NCBI RefSeq assembly: GCF_001956045.1
Contig: NZ_MRTH01000055.1
Span: forward strand, 1-37,614
DNA: 37,614 bases
DNA from: Paenibacillus sp. FSL H7-0331
GTDB lineage: Bacteria > Bacillota > Bacilli > Paenibacillales > NBRC-103111
Reading direction: 5' to 3'
Shown here one piece after another: positions 6,175 through 13,988 of this stretch (within the stretch, counting starts at the first letter, position 1; the number at the start of each line of letters is the position of its first letter). The translations under genes were made by a program, and so were the position numbers. The notes beneath the pieces are model-generated. The model was not told the origin of the DNA. It did no database searches and saw nothing but the letters and a program-made list of their open reading frames with translations.

Positions 6175-6494
6175 CAAGTAGTCACTTCAAGAAATTTTTT
6201 GTCCATCTGCTGAGTGGCATTCAGCCGATCCCGTTCGGTGAATTGGGGTGTTTCCAGCAGTGTTTTCACATTGGGATCCAAAGCGATCGAATTCATCGTG
6301 CTAGTGATCACTTTTAGCTGCCTTTCGAAGTTGAAATTTACCTGCTCCAGCTGATTGGCCGCATCCAGTTCCACTTGTTTGCGCAGCAAGTCATTGAACT
6401 CATGATAAGAATAATAGACCGTCCCTATGGTCGGAAATAAAATCAAGAATAGGAAAGCGGCCAGCAATTTGTTGTGAAAGCTTATAAAGCCCAT
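6174..6494 (-). pseudogene. Sensor histidine kinase, N-terminal fragment
   Basis: The N-terminus of a YesM-type membrane sensor kinase: FHNKLLAAFLFLILFPTIGT is a membrane helix, followed by the start of an extracellular sensing domain (LLRKQVELDAANQLEQVNF). It ends after 106 aa at KKFLEVTT, where an intact kinase would continue for some 450 residues with HAMP, HisKA-like and ATPase domains. The ATG at 6494 is preferred over the longer frame from 6569 because AGGAG lies about eight bases upstream. It is a rearrangement relic fused to a propeller fragment. A kinase of the same class is intact at 35486-37222. Confidence 0.7.
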
Positions 6495-6599
6495 CTCCGT
6501 CGCTCCTATCTTTAAAATCTTGAACAAAGTTGCAAGGAACTTCAACGTAGTGTGGTGTAACGATACCAAATGGAAATAATCGGTAATCTAAAGAAACTT

Positions 6600-6636
6600 C
6601 CAGCCGACGGCTTCATTTGCCCTCGGCTTTTTCTTA
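6600..6636. terminator. Bidirectional terminator-like hairpin
   Basis: AGCCGA and TCGGCT enclose a long loop. TTTTTCTT follows on the plus strand and TTTCTTT after a short gap on the minus strand. It is the best candidate terminator for the 3-hydroxybutyrate/esterase operon ending at 6751, about 115 bases away. Confidence 0.35.
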
Positions 6637-6750
6637 CTTACAGATTCTGAAATGTAATGTTATACGAAAACGCCCTCCATTTCCCTGAACTGGCGAAAAT
6701 TGAAGGACGATTATCGTTTCCGAATGATTGCAAAAGCAAAGAGCACGAAG

Positions 6751-7776
6751 CTATTCCGCTTCAATCCGGTCTCGCATGAGCTTGGACCAGCGTAAAGCGA
6801 TTGCTTCTTGGCCCGCCGCTGAAGGATGAACAAGATCGGCGGACAACTCATTTACACTTCGCAACAGCTCCGTTCCTGGTGAGTAGATAGTCCTCGAGTC
6901 ACCTAAATCCTCGACTGCTCGACTGACTGCCAACCTATAGTCTACGATCCGATCGGAACCATCCAGATCATGGATACAAAGGAATAGGTCCGACACAAAT
7001 AGCCATCGATCACGCTTGCCTTTAAGGACGGCAGAAAGAAAATCACGCATCCTGTGCTCGAATACTTCGGCCGTCCATTGCCCTATGACGTTTATCCCCA
7101 TCTCTAGTGATGCAAAATCCCAGTCATCGCGCTCCGCAATATGATGACCGAGTGCTAGATCCATATGTGCGCTACTTGCGAATCCCTTATTCAATAAATC
7201 CACGCCAAGAAGATCGGCGATGCGCATCGCGTAAGATCCGGTGGGACGCACGGCGTCACCGCCATGCGTAATGGATGAACCGTAAGCCAGATATCGACGC
7301 TGTGGTAATTGATGCGGCTTCGGCGGAACTAGATCGCCTTCTGCATCCATGAAGATAATTTTCCAATCGTAAGGCAAGATGATTCGAACAACCTCCGGAT
7401 CGAAAACGAGAGCATGCTCTCGATAGAGTGCTGAAAGCTTCTCTGTATGGGGCCGTTCGATAGTAATTTCAGTAAGATCCGTCCCAATCATTTTCGGTGT
7501 GACGGAATAGGGCGCCTGAAATTGGCCATAATAGACTTCTGCGGCATGCGACGAATCGAGACGTGCCTTACCACGGCGAAGAACAATCGTCGCCTTATCA
7601 CTCCGCATCAAGAATCTTAGCTCCACGCCGCATGTATTTTCCGCACGGTCAACTTTGGCTGCCTCATTTAACTCCTTTCTCACATGGGCAGGCATCCGGT
7701 TTAGAGCCCAACCTCCGCCTTCAAAAGGTACCAGTTCATCAACGTTGTGAAATGCGATTCCCTTGAAAACTTGCAA
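6751..7776 (-). CDS. SGNH/GDSL-type esterase, 341 aa
   Basis: An N-terminal beta-rich domain (to about residue 150) is followed by an SGNH hydrolase domain. The nucleophile block is YGSSITHGG (Ser about 168), the oxyanion Asn is in MGINVIG, and the catalytic Asp-His pair is in ADLVHPSAAGQ (about 310-313). The two-domain layout resembles carbohydrate-esterase SGNH enzymes that remove acyl groups. There is no signal peptide, so it should act in the cytoplasm. The start is an unusual TTG at 7776: AAGGAGGT lies seven bases upstream, whereas a start at the earlier TTG (7797) would put the RBS inside the gene. It lies 64 bases after the tannase-family gene and is probably the last gene of the 3-hydroxybutyrate operon. 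The acyl substrate is unknown. Confidence 0.8.
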   Translation of the reverse strand: MQVFKGIAFHNVDELVPFEGGGWALNRMPAHVRKELNEAAKVDRAENTCGVELRFLMRSDKATIVLRRGKARLDSSHAAEVYYGQFQAPYSVTPKMIGTDLTEITIERPHTEKLSALYREHALVFDPEVVRIILPYDWKIIFMDAEGDLVPPKPHQLPQRRYLAYGSSITHGGDAVRPTGSYAMRIADLLGVDLLNKGFASSAHMDLALGHHIAERDDWDFASLEMGINVIGQWTAEVFEHRMRDFLSAVLKGKRDRWLFVSDLFLCIHDLDGSDRIVDYRLAVSRAVEDLGDSRTIYSPGTELLRSVNELSADLVHPSAAGQEAIALRWSKLMRDRIEAE

Positions 7777-7840
7777 TTTTTCTACCTCCTTGTCCAATAG
7801 TAATTAACTAAGTAAGTAAGCATCTTACTGTAATGTTCAA

Positions 7841-9379
7841 CTAAATAAGATATCTTTCAGCGGGTTTCAAAACTCCGCCCCGTTCATACTCAACGCCTTG
7901 GTAGCTAGAAGGTAAATTCGGGTCCCCACTGACATATTCGGGAAGCTTAGGATATGGGTAGATAGGTCTCTGGAAGCTGATCCCATTCGGAGCAAAGCTA
8001 TCTTTGAATGCTGTTGCGATGATTGTATCCGGTGCTTTTCCATGCTCAACCCATTCAACTAATGCGGTGAAAACGTCATGCTCGCTATCTTGAACAACGC
8101 TTCGAAAAACACCTAGACCAATATCGTTTAACCCCGGACCGCCACCACAGTGTCCCATCCCTGGAACGAGGAAAAACCGAAAAAATTCTTGGGTTTGTGC
8201 CAGGCTTCCTTGAGCTTGAACAACTCGTTCGTAATAATGGAGCGCATCTTGATAAGGTACAAGCGGATCAGATAACCCCGTATACATCAATATTTTCCCA
8301 CCAAATTCCTTCATCTCGTTTAAATCGGGATTGTTAGCATTAAGAATCGGCGCTAAAATTTCATTCAATGTATCCAGATCGCGGTCAAAATCAAATTTCG
8401 AGTAATCAAAATCCGCACCGAACACCCATTTGAACATGTATAAAAGCGACTGAGGCAGCTTTTCGGGATCTTGTTGTAACTCTAAGCCCCCTGCACAGTT
8501 CTCACTTCCGTAAGGAAGCGGCGTATATATGCGTTCTCCCGTTCTTGGATTGGTTGGTCCTGCATAAACCTGCTTCAGTGCGGATAATTGTTCACTTGTA
8601 ATACCATAGTTATTATCTTCCCCATAACAATTAGGAATCGTATCTGGATCGAAATTGCATTTTCTTGGATCCGTTAAAAAGTTATCGCCCGGAGCACCAC
8701 CATCTTTTCCTTGATTTTGCCTGACCGCCGTGTTTGTAACTAAATCTATTTGTTCTTTTGTTAGAGTTGTCCTCCCTGGCAATTGATTCATTGCTTTGAA
8801 ATTCCAAAGGAACCCGGTATGCAAGTGAGTGCGATTGTTAGCTGGAGCACCAGCAATGATTCCGTTATAATCAGACGGATAACGTTGAGCTTCCATTAAC
8901 GCTTGTTGTCCGCCCGTCGAGCATCCAATGAAGTAAGAGTATGAGGCTGGCCTTTCATAAAATAATCGAATGATCTGCTTCGCCGCCACGGTCATCTCAT
9001 GTGTCGCGCGATGACCGAAATCCGCCCATCGTTCAGGCTGACCAATTAAAGTATTGGCATTAGGGGACGTGCCCAGGTCAGTGTTAGCTGTTGCATAACC
9101 TCGCCGTAATCCAAATGCAAGAGGCGTATAATTAATGAACCCAGCACCTCCACCGTTGCCCGTGCCCAGGAATCTGCCGTTCCATATCTCGTGAGGTAAC
9201 CAAACCTCTACATGAATGTCTGATTGGGGTGTTGGCTTCAGATTGACCACAACGCGGCAAAATGCTGGTAAGTCGGTTATGATCCTCCCATCCGGCAAGG
9301 TAAAGTCTCCAGTTGACACAATTTGAATATTTGTAATAGTGCCCCCCATTATTTGGGCATCTTTGAACATGTCTTCCAT
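7841..9379 (-). CDS. Tannase/feruloyl esterase-family hydrolase, 512 aa
   Basis: An alpha/beta hydrolase of the tannase/feruloyl esterase family (PF07519), whose members cleave carboxylic esters of aromatic acids (tannins, feruloyl sugars, MHET). The triad is clear: Ser in GCSTGGQQ (about 153), Asp in TGLSDPLVPYQ (about 367) and His in PGMGHCGGGPG (about 408). Each of the Ser and His has a neighbouring Cys, the CS/HC pair that forms a disulfide in this family. No signal peptide is visible, which is odd, since most members are secreted and use the disulfide. The ATG at 9379 is chosen because GAGAGGA lies eight bases before it; longer starts would overlap the dehydrogenase gene. It lies 22 bases after that gene, so co-transcription is likely. 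The link to 3-hydroxybutyrate suggests a hydroxyacyl ester substrate. Confidence 0.85.
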   Translation of the reverse strand: MEDMFKDAQIMGGTITNIQIVSTGDFTLPDGRIITDLPAFCRVVVNLKPTPQSDIHVEVWLPHEIWNGRFLGTGNGGGAGFINYTPLAFGLRRGYATANTDLGTSPNANTLIGQPERWADFGHRATHEMTVAAKQIIRLFYERPASYSYFIGCSTGGQQALMEAQRYPSDYNGIIAGAPANNRTHLHTGFLWNFKAMNQLPGRTTLTKEQIDLVTNTAVRQNQGKDGGAPGDNFLTDPRKCNFDPDTIPNCYGEDNNYGITSEQLSALKQVYAGPTNPRTGERIYTPLPYGSENCAGGLELQQDPEKLPQSLLYMFKWVFGADFDYSKFDFDRDLDTLNEILAPILNANNPDLNEMKEFGGKILMYTGLSDPLVPYQDALHYYERVVQAQGSLAQTQEFFRFFLVPGMGHCGGGPGLNDIGLGVFRSVVQDSEHDVFTALVEWVEHGKAPDTIIATAFKDSFAPNGISFQRPIYPYPKLPEYVSGDPNLPSSYQGVEYERGGVLKPAERYLI

Positions 9380-9401
9380 CAAAGTCATCCTCTCAAAGTA
9401 G

Positions 9402-10178
9402 CTATTGTGCAGTATATCCACCATCAATGACAATGGCTTGACCTGTCACTCCCTTAGCGTGCTCGCTGGAAAGGAACAAGGCATATTCCGCAATTTCATT
9501 CACCTCCAGCAGACGGCGTTGCGGAACCAAAGGCAGGATAATCTCCTCCAGCGCCAACTGAGGCGATGTGTTGTGAAGAGCCGCTACATCCTTCAACTGA
9601 TTTCTTACCAGGTCCGTGTCCACATAGCCGGGGCAAAGCGCGTTAACCGTAATTCCGTACACGGCGGTCTCTAGGGCAACGGCTTTTGTCAGCCCGATTA
9701 CCCCATGCTTGGCGCTATTGTAAGCCGATTTGCCTGCAAAGCCCACTAATCCGTTAATCGATGATATGTTAATGATTCTCCCGAACCTTTGCCTTTTCAT
9801 AATAGGAATAGCCAATTTAGTCATTACAAAGGGGGCCGTGAGCATGATTTTTATCATCTGTTCAAACTTTTCCGTTGGAAAATCTTCAATGGGAGATACA
9901 TGCTGCATACCTGCATTGTTAATCAGAATGTCCAATCTTCCCCACTCGGAATCTATGTGGTGTATAGCTTCAGCGATCTCCGCTTCTGACGTGACATCCA
10001 ATTTTATTCCATGTACATCCAATCCTAATAACCGGAGTTGTTCCGCAGATTGTTCGACAGCAGCGCTATCCTTATCCGTTAATATGACCTTAGCACCCGA
10101 CTCGGCAAAACGTTTCCCGATTTCAAAGCCGATTCCTCTGGCAGAGCCTGTAATCAGAACGATCCGATATTGTACCAC
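9402..10178 (-). CDS. bdhA: 3-hydroxybutyrate dehydrogenase (SDR family), 258 aa
   Basis: A classical short-chain dehydrogenase that oxidises (R)-3-hydroxybutyrate to acetoacetate with NAD. The Rossmann motif is TGSARGIG (about 10-17), NNAG follows near 90, and the catalytic Ser-Tyr-Lys are in SSINGL and SAYNSAKHG (Tyr about 152). The stretches NNAGMQHVSPIEDFP, ITVNALCPGYVDTDLVRNQL and VTGQAIVIDGGYTAQ are typical of 3-hydroxybutyrate dehydrogenases rather than of SDRs in general. The GTG start has AGGAGG eight bases upstream. The gene lies 15 bases after the CoA-transferase beta subunit, which uses its product. Confidence 0.88.
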   Translation of the reverse strand: MVQYRIVLITGSARGIGFEIGKRFAESGAKVILTDKDSAAVEQSAEQLRLLGLDVHGIKLDVTSEAEIAEAIHHIDSEWGRLDILINNAGMQHVSPIEDFPTEKFEQMIKIMLTAPFVMTKLAIPIMKRQRFGRIINISSINGLVGFAGKSAYNSAKHGVIGLTKAVALETAVYGITVNALCPGYVDTDLVRNQLKDVAALHNTSPQLALEEIILPLVPQRRLLEVNEIAEYALFLSSEHAKGVTGQAIVIDGGYTAQ

Positions 10179-10193
10179 AAACTTCGCCTCCTA

Positions 10194-10856
10194 TTAATAA
10201 GCATTCAACAAAAGGTTTTCCGACATGCGGAGCGATGGTTCTGTCATAGCTTGAATATCGTCGCATGTGTATCCTTTTGCCACTTCCATCAGCATAAGTC
10301 CCTGAGAGGTAACGTCGATAACTGCGCGATCTGTAATGATCCTATTAACGACCCCAATGCCTGTCAAAGGCAGACTGCAGTGACGCAATATTTTTGGGTT
10401 ACCATCTTTATTCACGTGATCCATAATAACAACGATACGTCTCGCGCCATGAACAAGGTCCATAGCACCGCCCATTCCTTTGATCATCTTACCTGGTATC
10501 ATCCAATTGGCAAGATCTCCGTATTCCGACACTTCCATCCCGCCAAGAATGGCCAGATCAATATGCCCCCCCCTGATCATGGCAAATGAATCAGAACTAT
10601 CAAAATAAGAGGCGCCCGAAATTGCGGTTATCGTTTCTTTGCCAGCATTGATTAGATCCGGATTGACTTGGTCCTTTTTAGGGTAAGGCCCGATACCAAG
10701 CAGTCCATTCTCGGATTGGAGCAAGACTTGTTTAATGCTAGGAATAAAATTGGCTACCAATGTGGGAATGCCTATACCAAGATTCACGTAGAATCCGCTT
10801 TCAATTTCCTTTTCTGCGCGGATGGCAATTCTTTCACGAACGGACCATTCTTTCAT
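10194..10856 (-). CDS. scoB: 3-oxoacid CoA-transferase, beta subunit
   Basis: A 220-aa subunit B of a family I CoA-transferase. The catalytic glutamate is in [10 protein letters not shown] (about residue 50), which forms the thioester with Co[29 protein letters not shown] and [10 protein letters not shown] are the usual landmarks. With the dehydrogenase downstream and the thiolase upstream, the likely reaction is succinyl-CoA + acetoacetate to acetoacetyl-CoA + succinate. Family I also contains 3-oxoadipate CoA-transferase (PcaIJ); the 3-hydroxybutyrate dehydrogenase next door argues for acetoacetate. It lies 26 bases after the alpha subunit gene. Confidence 0.88.
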   Translation of the reverse strand: MKEWSVRERIAIRAEKEIESGFYVNLGIGIPTLVANFIPSIKQVLLQSENGLLGIGPYPKKDQVNPDLINAGKETITAISGASYFDSSDSFAMIRGGHIDLAILGGMEVSEYGDLANWMIPGKMIKGMGGAMDLVHGARRIVVIMDHVNKDGNPKILRHCSLPLTGIGVVNRIITDRAVIDVTSQGLMLMEVAKGYTCDDIQAMTEPSLRMSENLLLNAY

Positions 10857-10882
10857 CTTTTTTCTCCTTTTGCAATTTTACG

Positions 10883-11578
10883 TTACAGCTCAGTGCTGAT
10901 GGTCATCTTTTCGATTCTTTTTTGTTGCTGGCCTACAATAAGTGTTTGCACATAAATACCCGGTGTATGAATAAATTCTGGGTCGAGCTGTCCTATCTCA
11001 ACCAACTTTTCCGTCTCTACGATAGTCTTGCGACCTGCAGCAGCCATAATCGGATTGAAATTTCTTGCCGTTTTGTTGTATGTCAAGTTCCCATTCTTAT
11101 CTGCAACTGCAGCGCGAATTAAACTGAAATCGGCTGTTAATGATTCTTCCATCATATAGGCTTTGCCGTTAAAAACTCGAATTTCCCTACCTTCCGCAAG
11201 AAGAGTCCCTACTCCTGCTGGGGTATAAAAAGCAGGAATTCCAGCGCCTCCCGCTCTTATTTTTTCAGCAAGCGTTCCTTGCGGCAGTAGCACTGCTTCG
11301 ACTTCCCCAGAGAGGAGTTGGTGTTCGAATTCTTTATTCTCTCCGACATAAGATGCGATAATCTTCTTAATCTGTTTATTACGCAGCAGCAGACCCAGTC
11401 CCCAATCATCGACACCGCAGTTGTTAGAAATGATCGTTAAATTTCGTTTCCCACTTTCTGCAAGAGCCATGATCAGATTTTCAGGAATACCAACCAGTCC
11501 GAATCCGCCAACCATGAGAGAGGCCCCGTCTTTTATTTCCGCAACCGCATCTGCAAACGATGTTAGTATGTTTTTCAT
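10883..11578 (-). CDS. scoA: 3-oxoacid CoA-transferase, alpha subunit
   Basis: A 231-aa subunit A. It carries the CoA-binding loop [13 protein letters not shown] near residue 25, and [35 protein letters not shown] and [13 protein letters not shown] further on. It would work as a heterodimer with the adjacent beta subunit in ketone-body activation. The ATG at 11578 overlaps the thiolase stop by four bases (ATGA), a sign of translational coupling. Confidence 0.88.
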   Translation of the reverse strand: MKNILTSFADAVAEIKDGASLMVGGFGLVGIPENLIMALAESGKRNLTIISNNCGVDDWGLGLLLRNKQIKKIIASYVGENKEFEHQLLSGEVEAVLLPQGTLAEKIRAGGAGIPAFYTPAGVGTLLAEGREIRVFNGKAYMMEESLTADFSLIRAAVADKNGNLTYNKTARNFNPIMAAAGRKTIVETEKLVEIGQLDPEFIHTPGIYVQTLIVGQQQKRIEKMTISTEL

Positions 11579-12789
11579 TTTACCGCTTCCTCCTGTTCAT
11601 CTAAGCAGCGCTCAACAATAATGGAAATGCCTTGCCCGCCACCGACGCATAGCGTAGCTAATCCATATCTCGATTCTCTGCGCATCATCTCATAAAGAAG
11701 GGTCACTATAATTCTTGCTCCACTTGCACCAATCGGATGTCCAAGGGCAATAGCTCCGCCATTGACGTTAAGTTTGTCATCATTCAATTCGAAATGTTTT
11801 GAAAAAACGAGCGATTGCGCAGCGAACGCCTCGTTCGCTTCAATTAGATCTATATTTTTTATTGTCAATCCAGCTTTTCTCAAAGCTTGTTCGGTGGCTG
11901 GAATCGGTCCGATTCCCATAATAGCAGGGTCTACTCCTACAACCGAGCTTGAACGAATAATAGCCATTGGACGAATCCCAAGGGATTGAGCCTTCGCACG
12001 GCTCATCAACAAACACGCAGCCGCGCCATCGTTGATGCCGGAAGAATTGCCGGCCGTAACCTTTCCGTCCTTCATAAATGCCGGACGCAGTGCGGATAGT
12101 CCTTCCATGGTCGTGTCCGGTCGCATATATTCATCGCTGTCTGTGATTATGACACTTCCTTTTCTCCCTGGAACGTGTACAGGCACAATTTCGTCTTTGA
12201 ACTTTCCCTCTACAACGGCAGCTGCGGCTTTTCTTTGACTTCCGAGGGAATAGCTGTCCAGCTCTTCCCGTCTCAAATCGTATTGATTGCACAGATTTTC
12301 AGCTGTAATTCCCATATGATAATCATTCTCCGCGCACCATAAACCGTCTTTTATCATACTATCAACCAGAACTTGCTCACCCATGCCGTATCCAGTCCGG
12401 GCTCCCTTGAGCAAATATGGTGCATGACTCATATTCTCCATTCCGCCAGCTACGATGAAATCGTGCTCGCCGCTTCGGATGGATTGATACGCCAATTGAA
12501 TGGCTTTTAGCCCGGAACCGCATACTTGATTGATCGTTGTAGCGGGTATCTCTGTGGACAACCCTGCCAATAGAGATGCCTGTCTTGCCGGATTTTGACC
12601 AAGGCCCGCCTGTAGGACATTGCCCATCAGCACTTCTTGAACCAAAGAATCCTCTATGTTCGCACGCCGGATTACTTCTTGAATGGCAGCAGCCCCAAGT
12701 TGGATGGCTGAAAACTCCTTGAATACACCATTAAATTTCCCTATCGGTGTTCGGACTGCACTTACAATTGCAACCTCGGATTCATACAT
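11575..12789 (-). CDS. Acetyl-CoA C-acetyltransferase (thiolase)
   Basis: A 404-aa thiolase. The acyl-binding Cys lies in [11 protein letters not shown] (about residue 90), the His in [13 protein letters not shown] (about 348) and the second Cys in LCVGGGQG (about 380). All three are intact, and the length is normal. In this operon it should split acetoacetyl-CoA into two acetyl-CoA. It is the first gene of the operon: its start has AAGGAG 11 bases upstream, and a divergent LysR gene lies 143 bases away. A role with 3-oxoadipyl-CoA is possible from sequence alone, but the neighbours favour acetoacetyl-CoA. Confidence 0.9.
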   Translation of the reverse strand: MYESEVAIVSAVRTPIGKFNGVFKEFSAIQLGAAAIQEVIRRANIEDSLVQEVLMGNVLQAGLGQNPARQASLLAGLSTEIPATTINQVCGSGLKAIQLAYQSIRSGEHDFIVAGGMENMSHAPYLLKGARTGYGMGEQVLVDSMIKDGLWCAENDYHMGITAENLCNQYDLRREELDSYSLGSQRKAAAAVVEGKFKDEIVPVHVPGRKGSVIITDSDEYMRPDTTMEGLSALRPAFMKDGKVTAGNSSGINDGAAACLLMSRAKAQSLGIRPMAIIRSSSVVGVDPAIMGIGPIPATEQALRKAGLTIKNIDLIEANEAFAAQSLVFSKHFELNDDKLNVNGGAIALGHPIGASGARIIVTLLYEMMRRESRYGLATLCVGGGQGISIIVERCLDEQEEAVK

Positions 12790-12830
12790 ATGAAGTTCAT
12801 CTCCTTGAAATAGAAAATACTACGAATAGA

Positions 12831-12843
12831 TGTAACGCTTACA
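12831..12843. promoter_or_regulatory. Palindromic operator-like site at the thiolase operon start
   Basis: TGTAACGCTTACA is a perfect TGTAA-CGC-TTACA palindrome. It resembles a CcpA cre box but is one base shorter than the 14-base consensus. It covers the predicted transcription start of the minus-strand operon, a good position for repression. Confidence 0.4.
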
Positions 12844-12847
12844 TAAA

Positions 12848-12876
12848 AGTGTACAGCACATCAATTTATGTGTAAA
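12848..12876 (-). promoter_or_regulatory. Predicted sigma-A promoter of the 3-hydroxybutyrate operon
   Basis: Minus strand: -35 TTTACA (12871-12876), 17-base spacer, -10 TACACT (12848-12853). The -35 matches five of six and the -10 four of six consensus bases. The arms ACATAAA (12841-12847) and TTTATGT (12865-12871) form a palindrome over the spacer that a regulator could use. Confidence 0.4.
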
Positions 12877-12885
12877 ATGATAAAA

Positions 12886-12904
12886 TCGAATAAGATTTAT
12901 TCGA
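12886..12904. promoter_or_regulatory. Palindrome between LysR and thiolase genes, likely LysR site
   Basis: TCGAATAA, three bases (GAT), TTATTCGA: perfect 8-bp arms. It is 29 bases before the LysR start and about 10 bases upstream of the operon's -35, where a LysR-type protein would both repress itself and activate the divergent operon. It contains the T-N11-A type spacing of such sites. Confidence 0.5.
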
Positions 12905-12932
12905 AAATTGAATATATAGGAGTGGATGAAGG

Positions 12933-13832
12933 ATGGATTTTCAACATTTGAGCTATTTTATTGAAGTGGTCCGGCACGCCAGTTTTTCAAAAGCGGCTCA
13001 GATCCTGCATATTACACAGCCCACCTTAAGTAAGATTATCAAAAACCTTGAAGACGAATTAGAGGTTATACTGTTCAACCGAACAACTAGATATATTCAA
13101 TTGACAGACGATGGTGAAATTTTTTTGAAATTTGCCCATTTAACGTTATCGATGGCTGATGACCTCCAGGTATCCCTGAATGACGGAAAGCTTTTAAAGA
13201 AGGGAAAATTATCGTTAGGGCTCCCTCCTGTAATTGGGGTTAGCTTCTTTCCACACATTATTGCAAAGTTTCGAGACCTTTACCCCGGCATTCATCTTCA
13301 CCTGATTGAGGAAGGCGGGAAAATAGTGGAACAACTTTTACGTGATGCTAAGATTGATTTGGGAGTGGTCGTACTTCCTGTAGACGAAAGGCATTTTGAT
13401 TTCATTCCCCTGGTCGAACGCCAACTTTCGTTAATTGTGAATTCGAATCACACTCTCGCCAAGCAAGAAATCGTTCATTTGTCAGAGTTACGTAATGAAT
13501 CATTTATTTTATTCAAGGAGGGTTTCTCACTCAATGACAGAGTACGGGAGGCGTGCATTCGAGAAGGGTTCGAACCTGTTATTTCTTATGAAAGTTCCCA
13601 ATGGGATCTAATTAGTGAAATGGTAGGGGTCGGATTAGGCATCGCTTTGCTGCCGGAGACAGTTTTAGGAAGAATACATACCGAATCTGTCAAAGTCATT
13701 CCTAAAACGGTTCCCCAAATCAGTTGGGATCTTGCTGTCATATGGAGTAAACACCATTACCTTTCCCATCCGGCAAGAGGGTGGATCCAGTTTATAAGAG
13801 AATGGGTATGGCTGCAGCGGAGCATGATATGA
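12933..13832 (+). CDS. LysR-family transcriptional regulator, 299 aa
   Basis: The only clear plus-strand gene. Residues 1-60 form the winged helix-turn-helix (HASFSKAAQILHITQPTLSK), followed by an inducer-binding domain (GKLSLGLPPVIGVSFFP onwards) of normal length. The start has AGGAG in a suitable position (ATATAGGAG, then ATGG about nine bases later). Since it is divergent from the thiolase operon with two palindromes between them, it most likely controls that operon in response to a pathway metabolite. Which small molecule it binds cannot be read from sequence. Confidence 0.88.
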   Translation: MDFQHLSYFIEVVRHASFSKAAQILHITQPTLSKIIKNLEDELEVILFNRTTRYIQLTDDGEIFLKFAHLTLSMADDLQVSLNDGKLLKKGKLSLGLPPVIGVSFFPHIIAKFRDLYPGIHLHLIEEGGKIVEQLLRDAKIDLGVVVLPVDERHFDFIPLVERQLSLIVNSNHTLAKQEIVHLSELRNESFILFKEGFSLNDRVREACIREGFEPVISYESSQWDLISEMVGVGLGIALLPETVLGRIHTESVKVIPKTVPQISWDLAVIWSKHHYLSHPARGWIQFIREWVWLQRSMI

Positions 13833-13876
13833 ATACAAGGGACTGCCTAAGCAAGGACAGCCCCTTGTATTTCTTT
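13832..13876 (+). terminator. Intrinsic terminator after the LysR gene
   Basis: AATACAAGGG-A-CTG and CAG-C-CCCTTGTATT pair around a 12-base loop, followed by TCTTTT. The LysR stop codon is right at its edge. As the stem is long, it may also stop transcripts arriving from the large secreted-protein gene on the other strand. Confidence 0.75.
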
Positions 13877-13988
13877 TGAAATTGTCCGTGAAAACGGGGG
13901 CTCTTGATCATTCCCACGTCATATGAAACCTGCGATTAATGCACTAGCCTTTTGTGTATAGCATGTTGACTACTGGCCTAATCATCGA

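Noticed and set aside
9730..10197. 155-aa plus-strand ORF
   Set aside because: Antisense shadow of the 3-hydroxybutyrate dehydrogenase; hydrophobic stretches arise from the complement.
10194..12789. Reading the CoA-transferase and thiolase as a beta-ketoadipate (aromatic) pathway
   Set aside because: PcaIJ and PcaF are homologous, but the neighbour is a typical 3-hydroxybutyrate dehydrogenase and no other aromatic-pathway gene is present.
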